Shown here piece by piece: positions 22,991 through 33,084 of a stretch of 64,000 nt of DNA. The notes below the pieces were generated by a model, which saw only the letters and a list, made by a program, of their open reading frames with translations, was not told the DNA's origin and did not search any database. Within the stretch, counting starts at the first letter, position 1. Every line of letters starts with the position of its first letter. The stretch is taken from NCBI GenBank assembly GCA_032871835.1, contig CM065296.1, positions 112,602,146 to 112,666,145 of the forward strand. The letters are read 5' to 3'. This DNA comes from Dipteronia dyeriana. Its lineage: Eukaryota; Streptophyta; Magnoliopsida; Sapindales; Sapindaceae. The position numbers and the translations under genes were made by a program.

Positions 22991-24796
22991 TGATGCAGAG
23001 GAAAAATCAACACAAACAACAATCGATAGAAGAAAGGGTAACCGATTCGAATCCGTTGATTCGCGCACGAATACCGGAAGCGAACCCTATTATTGATCTA
23101 TTGATCTATTGATCCGTACATGGATACCAGGAAAATAGGTTTCAAAATCGTTGACCCACACAGGATACCAAAATTGGGAGATAATTTGAGAAAACTCTAA
23201 ATTTTTTATTAATTCAACAACTGATTCTCAAAACCTAGTACAAACTACTTAAATAGTAAAATTAAACCCGAATATTTTAGGATTCGATATCTCCTAAAAT
23301 TCCTAAACAAGAAAAGAATTCTAAAACTTCTAAATCTAAGCAGAAAAAGAATCCCAAAACAAAAAAAAAAGAGCTAGAAAAAAAGAGTTCTAAATTAAAA
23401 AGGAAAAAAATACCTAATTAAATATAAAATTAAAAGAAACATAATTATAGATATTAATTACAAGAATATTTTTAAAATAAAAAGTCTTCAAGAAAATCTT
23501 CAATAATATCTCCTGCATCATTCTCTCCAGGTTGGAGAAAATTCGTTCCCGAATTTTAACGACTTTGAGGAATAAATAAATTGGAGATGCCATTGAATGA
23601 TGAAACATGGAAACATGGAAACATCGTAGAAATAATCCTAAAAAATAGAGTTCCTCCCATGCTCGTTCTGGAACAAATCTTCATCGAAAACCGAGGGCTT
23701 ATCGAAATCAACGATAACAGGTTTCGTCACATATTCCACGTCAAAAATTGGCGGCTTATCGAAATCAACGATAACCGGATCTGACACATAATCGTCATTG
23801 AAAAACAATGAATGGTAGGAGGAAATTTTGTATAGGGGATTCATGGGATTTTTTTTTTTTTTTTTAGAGAAAACTCTAATTTTTTTTTTAGAAATATGGA
23901 AGGTGAATATCTAATGGAGAAGTTGTTTGTTATGGTTTGTGGATCGATGAGCCTAGCACAATGGTAGACTCGATGGCTCTGATACCAACTGATGCAGCGG
24001 AAAAAATCAACGGAAAACAACAATCGATAAAAGAAAGGGTAGCCGATTCGTGTCCGTTGATTCGCGCACGAATACCGAAAGCGAAACCTACTGTTGGTCT
24101 GTTAATCCGTGCACGGATACCAGAAAAATAGGTTTCAAGATCGTTGACCCACACAGGATACCGAAATTGGGAGATAATTAGAGAAAACTCTAAAATTTTT
24201 ATCTATTCAACAACTGTCTTTCAAACCCTAATACAATCTCCTTAAATATAATTACAAAACTTGACTAACAAAAAAATCTACAAACGGGAAATTTCTCAAA
24301 TAAACTAAAAGACTAAAAAGGAAAAATAGAGAAAACAGAACATAGTTTCCCAAATAAACTAGAAGACTAAAATATGGACTAAAAATAAATTCTAATAAAA
24401 AAAGGAATAAAAACACCTAATTAAATATAAAATAAATGGAAATAAAATAATTAGTCTTAATTACACGAATATTTTTAAAATCTAAAATCTTCAACAATAT
24501 CTTGGATAATCTCTTTGTTAGTCAAGTTTTGTAATTCTATTTAAGTAGATTGTATTAAGGTTTGAAAGATAATTGTTGAATTAATAAATTTTTTAGAGTT
24601 TTCTCTAATTATCTCCTAATTTTGGTATCCTGTGTGGGTCAACGATATTAAAGTCTATTTTTATGGTATCTGTGCGCGGATCAACAGTTCAATAGTAGGG
24701 TTCGTTTTCGACATTCGTGCACGAATCAACGGATTCGAATTGGTTACCCTTTCTTTTATCGATTGTTGTTTGTGTTGATTTTTCCGCTGCATCAGT

Positions 24797-24808
24797 TGGT
24801 ATCAGAGC
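24797..24808 (+). promoter_or_regulatory. Primer-binding site, tRNA-Met type
   Basis: TGGTATCAGAGC two bases after the LTR C end. An identical site follows LTR D at 25552-25563, which shows that C-internal-D and D-internal-E share an LTR. Confidence 0.85.
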
Positions 24809-25668
24809 CACCAAGTCTACCGTTGTGCTAGGCTCATCGATCCATAGACCATAACCATTTGCCTTCCTGACTTCTATCTCTTCACCCTCCATATTTCCTC
24901 AGACAAAAAAAAAACATGAAACCCCAAACGCAATTAGCCTTCAACCATCTAGTGTTTTACGATGATACATATGAATTAGTGGAGGTTTTTGTTGATTTTG
25001 ATAAACCACCGATATATGATGAAGATGTGTTTGAGAATGCAGGAGATATTATTGAAGATTTTCTTGAAGACTTTTTATTTTAAAAATATTCTTGTAATTA
25101 ATATCTATAATTATGTTTCTTTTAATTTTATATTTAATTAGGTATTTTTTCCTTTTCAATTTAGAACTTTTTTTTTCTAGCTCTTTTTTTATTTATTTTG
25201 GGATTCTTTTCCTGTTTAGATTTAGAAGTTTTAGAATTCTTTTCTTGTTTAGAAATTTTAGGAGATATCGAATCCTAAAAGATTCGGGTTTAATTTTACT
25301 ATTTAAGTAGTTTGTATTAGGTTTTGAGAATCAGTTGTTGAATTAATAATTTTTTAAGAGTTTTCTCTAATTATCTTCCAATTTCGATATCCTGTGTGGG
25401 TCAACGATCTTGAGGCCTATGTATCCGTACGCGGATCAACAGATCAATAGTAGGGTTTGCTTCCGGTATTTAAGACTGAATCAACGGATTCAAATCGGTT
25501 ACCCTTTCTTTTATCGATTGTTGTTTACGTTGATTTTTTCACTGCATCAGTTGGTATCAGAGCCACCGAATCTACCGTTGTGTTAGGCTCATCGATTCAC
25601 AGACCATAACCATTTGCCTTCCTGACTTCTATCTCTTCACCCTCCATATTTCCTCATACAAAAAAAAC

Positions 25669-26118
25669 ATGAAACCCCAAACACAATTAGCCTTCAACCA
25701 TCTAGTGTTTTATGATGATACATATGTATCAGTGGAGGTTTTTGGTGATTTTGATAAACCACCGATATATGATGAAGATGTGTTTGAGAAAGTATCATAT
25801 GAGAACAATTCATATTTAATAGGTTGTTTTTACGAGCCACATATTCCTCACCATAAAAAAAATTCAGTTTACCTTTTGTTGCAGGATTTGATGATTCAAG
25901 AATTTGTGTCCATCTGTTGGAGTGATTGGATGGACGTCGTGACGAAGATTGAGAAATATACAGTTCGTTGTAGACGATTTTGTGTATTGACATTACATAT
26001 TCATGAAATTCGAGGACGAATTTTCTCCAACCTGGAGAGAATGATGCAGGAGAGATTATCCAAGATATTGTTGAAGATTTTAGATTTTAGATTTTATATT
26101 TTAAAAATATTCTTGTAA
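25669..26118 (+). CDS. Internal open frame of the non-autonomous LTR element
   Basis: 149 codons beginning MKPQTQLAFNHLVFYDD, starting 116 bp after the primer site and running into LTR E. It contains VFGDFDKPPIYDEDVFEK, an acidic repeat-like motif; the - strand copies at 16183-16389 and 23638-23844 show VDFDKPPIFD and VDFDKPSVFDED in tandem. Near the end it reads EIRGRIFSNLERMMQE. The DNA there, ATTCGAGGACGAATTTTC, is the phrase found at the 3' end of many plant Gypsy polyproteins. I infer a deletion derivative of a Gypsy element that keeps scraps of its polyprotein. No enzyme domain is present, and a biological role for the peptide is doubtful. Confidence 0.4.
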   Translation: MKPQTQLAFNHLVFYDDTYVSVEVFGDFDKPPIYDEDVFEKVSYENNSYLIGCFYEPHIPHHKKNSVYLLLQDLMIQEFVSICWSDWMDVVTKIEKYTVRCRRFCVLTLHIHEIRGRIFSNLERMMQERLSKILLKILDFRFYILKIFL

Positions 26119-26588
26119 TTAAAACTAATTATTTTATTTCCATTTATTTTATATTTAATTAGGTGTTTTTATTCTTTTTTTTATTAGAATTTATTTTTAG
26201 TCCATATTTTAGTCTTCTAGCTTATTTGGGAAACTATGTTATGTTTTCCCTATTTTTTCTTTTTAGTCTTTTAGTTTATTTGAGAAATTTCCCGTTTGTA
26301 GATTTTTTTTGTTAGTCAAGTTTTGTAATTGTATTTAAGTAGATTGTATTAGGGTTTGAAAGACAGTTGTTGAATTAATAATTTTTTTAGAATTTTCTCT
26401 AATTATCTCCTAATTTCGTTATCCTGTGTGGGTCAACGATCTTGAAGCCTATTTTTCTGGTATCCGTGTGCAGATCAACAGATCAATAGTAGGGTTCACT
26501 TCCGGTATTCGTGCGTGAATCAACGGATTCTAATCGATTACCCTTTCTTTTATCGATTGTTGTTTGTGTTGATTTTTCCACTGCATCA

Positions 26589-27530
26589 GGTTGTTTCACA
26601 ACTGATATCACATCCAGATGTCTTACAAAATGTGAAGGATGAGATTGACAACCACGTCGGAAACTCAAGGCTAGTAAATGATATCCATCTTACTAAACTT
26701 CCATACCTTTATTGTGTAATCTATGAAACACTTAGATTATGTCCTGGGGGAGTTCTACCACTACGTGAGTCCTCAGAGGACTGTATAGTAGGAGGATACC
26801 ACATCCCATGAGGCACACAGTTGTTGGTGAACACAAGGCGTTGCGAAAATGGCCATAAATTAAACAGAAAAGTGCACACAACACACAAATACAAATATTT
26901 ACGTGGTTCGGCAATTGCCCACGTCCACGGGAGGCGGCAAACTAATATTATTTCAGAAATAATACAAAACAGAGTTTTCTCTCAACTTTCAAGAACTCTC
27001 TCTGGAAGTACAGAATACTGAATTGCTTCTTGCCTTACTTCTTACTTTAATGAGGGTCTTATTTATAGGGGAAAGACAAAGACAACCCTCCCCCATTTTT
27101 AACATGGTGGTTAATTGTTGCCATGAATGTGGTTGGTGGTTTGGTTTCCACATTGTCAACAATGTAGGTGGTAGATGAAAGGTGGAAGTTGAGCCAATTT
27201 GTCAACACAAGAGCCGTGCATAGAGACCCTGAATTGTGGAAAGAACCCGATAGGTTCAAGCCTTAGCGGTTCCTAGAGAGTGAAGAAGAAAATGAGAGGT
27301 TTAAATACATTGCATTTGGTATAGGTAGAAGGCTATACCTCGGTGAAGGCTTGGGCATGGTGGTTATGGCATTGTCCCTAGGGACTCTGATACAATGCTT
27401 TGATTGGGAAGATGCTGCATATGAGAGCCAAGGTCCGTTGAAAACCAACCTGAACAAGCCAAAGAAGAGGCCTCTTGAGATTGTATTTCGACCTTGTGAA
27501 GCGCTCACTAATGTGCTTGCTCAACTTTGA
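26589..27530 (+). pseudogene. P450 type B pseudogene, 3' half
   Basis: Continues exon 2 after the LTR cluster: VVSQLISHPDVLQNVKDE, then LPYLYCVIYETLRLCPGG with the K-helix ETLR, then [17 protein letters not shown] follows where the related copy at 49900 has CGA for Arg. A second insertion at 26838-27203 splits it again; the frame resumes with RAVHRDPELWKEPDRFKP, followed by a TAG. The heme loop reads FGIGRRLYLG, so the iron-binding Cys is Tyr. The end, LEIVFRPCEALTNVLAQL, is typical of the family. Stops, insertions and loss of the heme ligand make it clearly non-functional. Confidence 0.9.
26838..27203 (-). mobile_element. Solo-LTR-like insertion in the P450 3' half
   Basis: About 366 bp flanked by the direct repeat AACACAAG (26830-26837 and 27204-27211). 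On the - strand it begins near TGTTGACAAATTGGC, contains a TATAAATA box and the phrase TTTGCCGCCTCCCGTGGACG, and ends near TTCGCAACGC. The complement phrase ACGTGGTTCGGCAATTGCC recurs in plant TRIM or LTR sequences as I recall them. An 8-bp repeat is long for an LTR element, so the exact ends and class remain open. Confidence 0.6.
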
Positions 27531-27850
27531 TTTGTATTGTGCACTTCTGATGAAAAGTTTATGTTTCTCATAGCCTTATGTTCTGTTGATTTTATGTTTT
27601 TTTTCTTCTTCGTGTAATTGTGTGGTTGATTATGTATTTCATATGCCTAGTTAATAAAACATATATGTTTATCTTCATTATGTTTAGCATTACAGAATCA
27701 CGAGATCCCTCACCTAAGAACCTGTTGGGTGATTAATCCTATGAGACTCGTTCATGTATCCCTTGTGTGCACCGCGAAGCCCTTCAAAATAATGAAATAA
27801 AGTTAGGCATCTGCTATTAGCTATAACTTTTAGTACTGTGACACCGAACA
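27531..27850. other. 3' flank of the type B P450
   Basis: Probable former 3' UTR and spacer. The phrase GGGTGATTAATCCTATGAG here is matched near 36020 downstream of another P450 3' relic, so the flank was part of the duplicated gene unit. Confidence 0.5.
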
Positions 27851-27855
27851 TAATC

Positions 27856-28160
27856 TAATAGACAACCTCAGATTATGCCAAATCAATAATCTTCATAATC
27901 AGTCAACTCTTGAACCAATATCAATACACATAATTTGTGCCCATATCACTGCTTTTCAAAACAACACATGATCCCTTAATTATTGGTTATTTATGTAATA
28001 TCATGATTGTAGGCTTGATAGTTATAATATAGCCGTTGTAATTTTTAATTTGAAATCCCTTAGCTTATGTCTTGTAAACAATATATAAAGCAATAATTAT
28101 AAACTCTAAGCTTCATCCTTTGAACTTAGAAAATTCAGTCAATTATCTTGTATTATTTCA
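27856..28160 (+). repeat. 5' LTR of the + strand Copia element
   Basis: 305 bp, from TAATAGACAAC to TGTATTATTTCA, directly followed by the primer site. It matches 32305-32612. Confidence 0.93.
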
Positions 28161-28349
28161 TGGTATCAGAGCGTTAGTGTAATGACTCCATTTGTAACTA
28201 GTCCATATTCATTCTTTAATTTTAGCCTTTTTTTTTTCTTTCTGTCTTTTGGCTTTTCTTTGAAAAATGCAATCTTCCAGTGCATCAGTTGGTGTCGTGG
28301 TACCCAACCTTGCTTATATAGTTTCGATTAAACTCGTTGGAACAAAATC

Positions 28350-29003
28350 TTGTCTGTGAAATTCAAGGTCTATTCCTCTGGAAATGATACAACTGACATT
28401 GATCCAACATACACAGAGTGGCAACAAAAGGATCAACTTATAATAAGTTGGATCAACGCATCATTAACACCGAGTGTTCTTTCAACGGTGGCTCTATTAT
28501 CAACTTCTCATGCAACTTGGAAATCCCTTGAAAAGAGGTATGCATCTCAATCTAAAACACGCATTTTGCAACTAAAAAATCAAATCCACAACACTAAGAG
28601 AGATGATCTATCAATTTATGATTTTATCGATAAAATCACTTATATTGTCGATAATTTAGCTATTGCTGGAAAACTTGTTGTTGATGATGACCTTATTACT
28701 ATAATTATGAATAATGTTGGTCCTGCATACGAGGTGACTGTTAATTTGGCACAAGCTCGAGATACTTCCATTTCCTTGGATGATTTTATTGGTCTTCTAT
28801 TAAGCACTGAAATGCGGCTTAATGACCAAAATTCAGTTTTATCTGCGAGTACAGCTACTGCCTTTTATGCTCCCAAATCTAAAACAAACTTATCGCATGG
28901 TAGAGGTAGCTTTAATCAACAGCGCTCCTTTCAAAATCATCAACGATTAACTCGTTCCCTAAATCCTTCTCCACATTCTAGTTCATCTCCACCTGACAAC
29001 TGA
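28350..29003 (+). CDS. Copia gag-like protein (UBN2 type)
   Basis: 217 codons. The text PTYTEWQQKDQLIISWINAS, then TWKSLEKRYASQSKTRILQL, is the gag signature of RE1/UBN2-type plant Copia elements, which packages the element RNA. It ends at TGA just before a zinc-knuckle-like segment, HKCQICGRFEHTTINCYH, translated from 29005 on. The upstream part near 28270 (QSSSASVGVVVPNLAYI) is probably the original N-terminus in another frame, implying a frameshift near 28345. Confidence 0.8.
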   Translation: MSVKFKVYSSGNDTTDIDPTYTEWQQKDQLIISWINASLTPSVLSTVALLSTSHATWKSLEKRYASQSKTRILQLKNQIHNTKRDDLSIYDFIDKITYIVDNLAIAGKLVVDDDLITIIMNNVGPAYEVTVNLAQARDTSISLDDFIGLLLSTEMRLNDQNSVLSASTATAFYAPKSKTNLSHGRGSFNQQRSFQNHQRLTRSLNPSPHSSSSPPDN

Positions 29004-32000
29004 CACAAATGTCAGATTTGTGGTCGTTTCGAACACACAACAATTAATTGCTATCATTGAATGGATCATGCATATGAAGGCCGTGTACCTACCAAAAAGC
29101 TTGCAGCTATGGTTGCTTCTACAAATATGAATAAAGATGATCAAGTTTGGTACACAAAGAGTGGTGCTTCCAACCAATCACATCCGATGTTTCCAATTTA
29201 TCCATACAAACTGAGTATTATGGAAATGATCAATTTACGGTCGGTAATGGTTCAGGTTTGCCTATATCTCATATTGGTTCTTCTCAGCTTCTTTATAATT
29301 CCTCTACTTTTAATATGAATAATATTTTATATTGTCCTTTTGCTTCTGCTAATTTATTTTCTGTCAATCAATTCTCTCGTGATAATCATTGTTATTTTAT
29401 TTTTTACTCTAATGGTTTTTTTGTTAAGGACAAAAAAAAAAGGGAAGATGCTTTTCCACGGCAAGAGTGAACATGGCCTTTATCCTATGCAACTTAGTCA
29501 TTACAATTCAAATAAAATAATTCGGCCTTTTGCTTTTGTTGGAGTTCGAGTTGCTCATCCAGTTTGACATCATCTGTTAGGACATCTTGCTTTACCAATT
29601 TAAAGCAAATTGTCTCTCAATATCATTTGCCTCTTAAAGACACTTTTACTAGTAATTTTGTTTGTGAGTCTTGTCCTATGGGCAAAATTTGTCATTTACC
29701 ATTTCAAGCATCAACATCTGTTTCTCGCTCACCTTTGGAATTAATTTATTTAGATATATGGACATCTCCATGTTATTCAATAAAAGGATCCAAATATTAT
29801 ATTTTATTTGTTGATGATTATTCTAAATATTTATGAATTTTTCCAATGCGTTTTAAACATGAAGCTTTTGATTATTTTGTAAAATTTTGTAAAATTTAAA
29901 ACACATGTTGAAAATATGTTTTCTTGTCAAATAAAATCTTTTCAAACCGATGGAGGTGGTGAACATATTGGTAAATCTTTTCAAGCTATCTTAGAAAAAC
30001 ATGGTATTTCTCACCGATTATCTTGTCCCCATACTCCGGAGCAAAACGGCGTTGCCGAAAGAAAGCACCGTTACATTATAGACACTGGTCTCACTCTTTT
30101 AGCTAATGCTAGCATGCCACCTTAATATTGGGTTGATGCTTTCAATACTGTTGTGTTTTTAATTAATCGTCTTCCTACAAAGGTTTTATAAAATATTCCC
30201 CCATATGAAAAACTTTTTATTCGAGCTCCAAATTATGAAGTTCTTCGTGTTTTTGGTTGTGCTTGTTTTCCGTATCTTCGTCCATATAACAAAAACAAAC
30301 TTCAATTTCGATAAAAAAATGTGTTTTTTTGGGTTACTCACTCAATCACCAATGATATAGATGTTTGGATCTTCATACTGGATGAATTTATTTATCTCGT
30401 CATGTTATTTTTGATGAATTTTCTTTTCCTTTTAAGCATCATCACCATGTTTATCAATTGTTTGAAAAATCAACCGACTCTCCATTAATAATTCCCATTA
30501 ATTCATCATTTTCCTTACCACTTCACATGACACCACCCCCTTCCATATCTATGCCTAACTCAATTGTACCCATATGTGAACTCCCTGTTTTAGATCACCA
30601 ATTGACCACCACCACAGAAAATGACCAATCACCAAATTATGTTCATACAGCTGATATACCAGTTCCAACATCCTCGTCTACCATGCTATGGTTACACGAG
30701 GAAAGGTAGGTACTCGTGTTCCTAATAGAAAATATGCTTTGACAATAACTCATATGCTTGAATAGATTGAACCTTCATGTTTTAGTCAAGCTATAAAACA
30801 AATTGAATGGCGTATAGCTACGTGTTCAGAATTTAACGCCTTGCAACAATGTGGTACTTGGTCATTGGTTGAGCACACTCCAGATATGAATGTATTATCC
30901 AATAAATGGGTGTTTAAAATAAAGAAAAATCCAGATGGGTCTATTGAACGTTACAAAGCTTGACTTGTAGCTAATGGGTTTCACCAACAAGAAGGAATTG
31001 ACTATACAGAGACTTTTAGTTCGGGTGTGAAACATACTACTATACGAGTTGTTATATCTGTTGCAATCCATCAAAAATGGACAATTCGACAGTTGGATGT
31101 TCAAAATGCATTTCTTCATGGATTCCTAAATGAAGAAGTCTACATGCGACAACCAAAAGGGTTTGAGGACCCTTCATTCCCCAATCATGTTTGTGGACTT
31201 CATAAATCTCTTTACGGTTTAAAACAAGCACCACGGGCTTGGTTTAACCTTTTTTCTGACTACCTTGAAAATCTTGGATTTATTGAATCTATGGCTGATT
31301 ATTCTCTTTTTACATATCATAAAAATAAAGTTACCATTATTTTACTAATATATGTGGATGATATTCTTATTACAGGTAATAGTGAATCTCTCCTCAAGGA
31401 ACTTATTGCAAACTTAGGGAAATTATTTGTTATGAAAGATCTTGGTAACTTGCATTAATTTCTAGGTCTTGAAGCTGATTTTACCGAATCAGGTTTACAC
31501 TTAACACAATCAAAGTATGCCTTAGACTTGCTTCGCCGAACTAAAATGGAAGATGCCAAACCATATCATTCTCCAGCTACCAGTGGCAAGAAAATGGACT
31601 TGAATGATGGTGATCCACTTCCAGATCCTTTCGATTATAGAAGTTTAGTTGGGGCTTAACAGTACTTGAGGTTAACAAGACCCAATTTATCTTTCTTTGT
31701 TAATCAAGTGTGTCAATTTATGCATCGTCCTACCACCACTCATTGGGCTGCTGTCAAACGTATTTTATGTTATGTTAAGAGAACATTTGATCATGTTTTA
31801 TTTTTTCATCCAGGCTCATTACATCTTAAAGCCTACTCTGACACAGATTATGCTGGAAGTCCAATCGATCGATGATCTACCGGTGGTTATTGTGTGTATC
31901 TTGGTCATAATCCAATCTCATGGAGTGCTAAAAAGCAATCGACTATAGCTAGATCAAGCACGATATCTGAATATCACTAACTTGCTAGTACGGCAGCGGA

Positions 32001-32290
32001 AATTTCATGGTTACGGTCTCTTTTAAAAGATCTACGACTTTATCTTTTTACGCCTCGCATTTGGTGTGATAATATAAGCTCAATTTCTTTGTCTTCAAAC
32101 CCAGTATTTCATGCACGAACAAAACATATTGAAGTCGATTATCACTACGTTCGAGAGAAAGTTATTCGAAAGGAACTTGAGGTTTGCTATATATGAACTG
32201 AAGATCAAATTGCTGATATATTCACCAAATGATTGTCTAGCGCTCGTTTTACTACATTGAAAGACAAGTTAATGGTCCGTCAACGCCCCA
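29004..32290 (+). pseudogene. Copia pol pseudogene (integrase, reverse transcriptase, RNase H)
   Basis: Pieces in order: integrase zinc-binding and core region (29564-30125; CESCPMGKICHLPF, SPLELIYLDIWTSP, FQTDGGGEH, SCPHTPEQNGVAERKHR), reverse transcriptase (30890-31458; NKWVFKIKKNPDG, QLDVQNAFLHGFLNEEVYM, LYGLKQAPRAWF and active site YVDDIL), then the 31666-31948 region (RLTRPNLSFFVNQ) and RNase H ending near ARTKHIEVDYHYVREKV. At least eight in-frame stops and shifts interrupt it, for example at 29836, 30125, 30963 and 31456. No active enzyme is possible. Confidence 0.9.
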
Positions 32291-32304
32291 TTAGCTTGCG
32301 GAGG

Positions 32305-32612
32305 TGTAATAGACAACTTCAGATTATGCCAAATCAATAATCTTCATAATCAGTCAACTCTTGGACCAATATCAATGCACAAAATTTGTGCCCATATCAC
32401 TGCTTTTCAAAATCAACACATGATCCCTTCATTCTTGGTTGTATATGTAATATCATGATTGTAGGCTTGATAGTTCTAATATAGCCGTTGCAATTTTTAA
32501 TTTGAAATCCCTTAACTTATGCCTTGTAAACAATAAATAAAGCAATAATCATAAACTCTAAGCTTCATCCTTTGAACTTAGAAAATTCAGTCAATTATCT
32601 TGTATTATTTCA
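32305..32612 (+). repeat. 3' LTR of the + strand Copia element
   Basis: 308 bp starting TGTAATAGACAAC after the purine-rich GCTTGCGGAGG and ending TGTATTATTTCA. Confidence 0.93.
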
Positions 32613-32743
32613 TAATCTTTATAAATGTTGAAGATTTAACATGATTATAAATGGATAACACACAGTCATAATACTATGTGTATATGGAAGAAGGTTGGAT
32701 TTGGGTATCGAAACAAATAAGAAGAAGTGGTTTATTGTTGGAG

Positions 32744-33084
32744 AGATGGTGACATCGGATTTGAGAGACACTAATGGCAATTCCCTATTCGAGTTATGAG
32801 TTGGGAGAATGTTGGTCATAGCCGAAGAAGAGAACGCATGAGTTGTCGAGACTTTCAATTTCTTGATCAACAACTTTCCTGACGAAGACGATGTTCTTCA
32901 CTCCACGGATTTCTCTAGACTTGTGAGAACTCTTCAATATCGTGCAAAAAATTCTCCAAAGCCATTCCGGGAAGCTGCATCTTTAGTGTTGAGGATTTGG
33001 AAACGAAAAGCTTCCAGAAGGAATGTCTCTTTGAAGGTTTTCAAGTTTACAGGGGTTTATCCATGTTTTCTTTCAAACTTATGA
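32744..33084 (+). pseudogene. Fragment of an unrecognised protein-coding sequence
   Basis: One frame reads on from MVTSDLRDTNGNSLFEL through two TGA codons into VVETFNFLINNFPDEDD, TDFSRLVRTLQYRAKNSP and EAASLVLRIWKRKASRR, ending at TGA 33082. The composition looks protein-like and contrasts with the non-coding flanks, so I infer a decayed exon or retrocopy. I do not recognise the family. It lies directly after the Copia target duplication. Confidence 0.35.

Larger units (their letters stand above)
16759..24214 (+). repeat. Tandem segmental duplication, unit 2
   Basis: Second copy of the 7.45 kb unit. The three junctions share only TGT: the left edge reads CCAGATGTTTGTTC, the internal junction CAACAACTGTTTGTTC and the right edge CAACAACTGTCTTTC. 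The duplication therefore joined an LTR sequence to intergenic DNA with 3-bp microhomology rather than by recombination between long repeats. Only this copy is followed by the rest of the LTR element and the 3' half of the type B P450. Confidence 0.97.
22991..26588. mobile_element. Head-to-head cluster of short non-autonomous LTR elements
   Basis: Order: LTR A (-) 22991-23520, internal (-) 23521-23989, LTR B (-) 23990-24512 lacking its last 10 bases, then in reverse orientation LTR C (+) 24513-24794 lacking its first part, internal 24795-25037 with a deletion, LTR D (+) 25038-25549, internal 25550-26041, LTR E (+) 26042-26588. The LTRs end TGATGCAG / CTGCATCA, are about 510-550 bp, and are followed by GTTGGTATCAGAGCC. 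Internal regions are under 500 bp with no pol, so this is a TRIM/SMART-like family moved in trans. LTRs A and D form one subfamily; B, C and E form another. The cluster is flanked by GGTTG inside P450 exon 2. Confidence 0.85.
27856..32612 (+). mobile_element. Degenerate full-length Copia retrotransposon
   Basis: 5' LTR 27856-28160, primer site TGGTATCAGAGC at 28161-28172, gag, pol, a purine-rich tract before 32305, and 3' LTR 32305-32612. A 5-bp target duplication TAATC flanks it (27851-27855 and 32613-32617). The 5' LTR has lost its first TG relative to the 3' LTR (TGTAATAGACAAC). The LTRs differ at several percent of positions by eye. Gag is one long frame but pol carries many stops and frameshifts, so it is an old, non-autonomous copy. 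Confidence 0.93.

Noticed and set aside
23581..24154. Several 60-75 codon frames on both strands
   Set aside because: They lie in the internal region and LTR of a non-autonomous element. Only the FDKPP-containing frame shows conservation with another copy.
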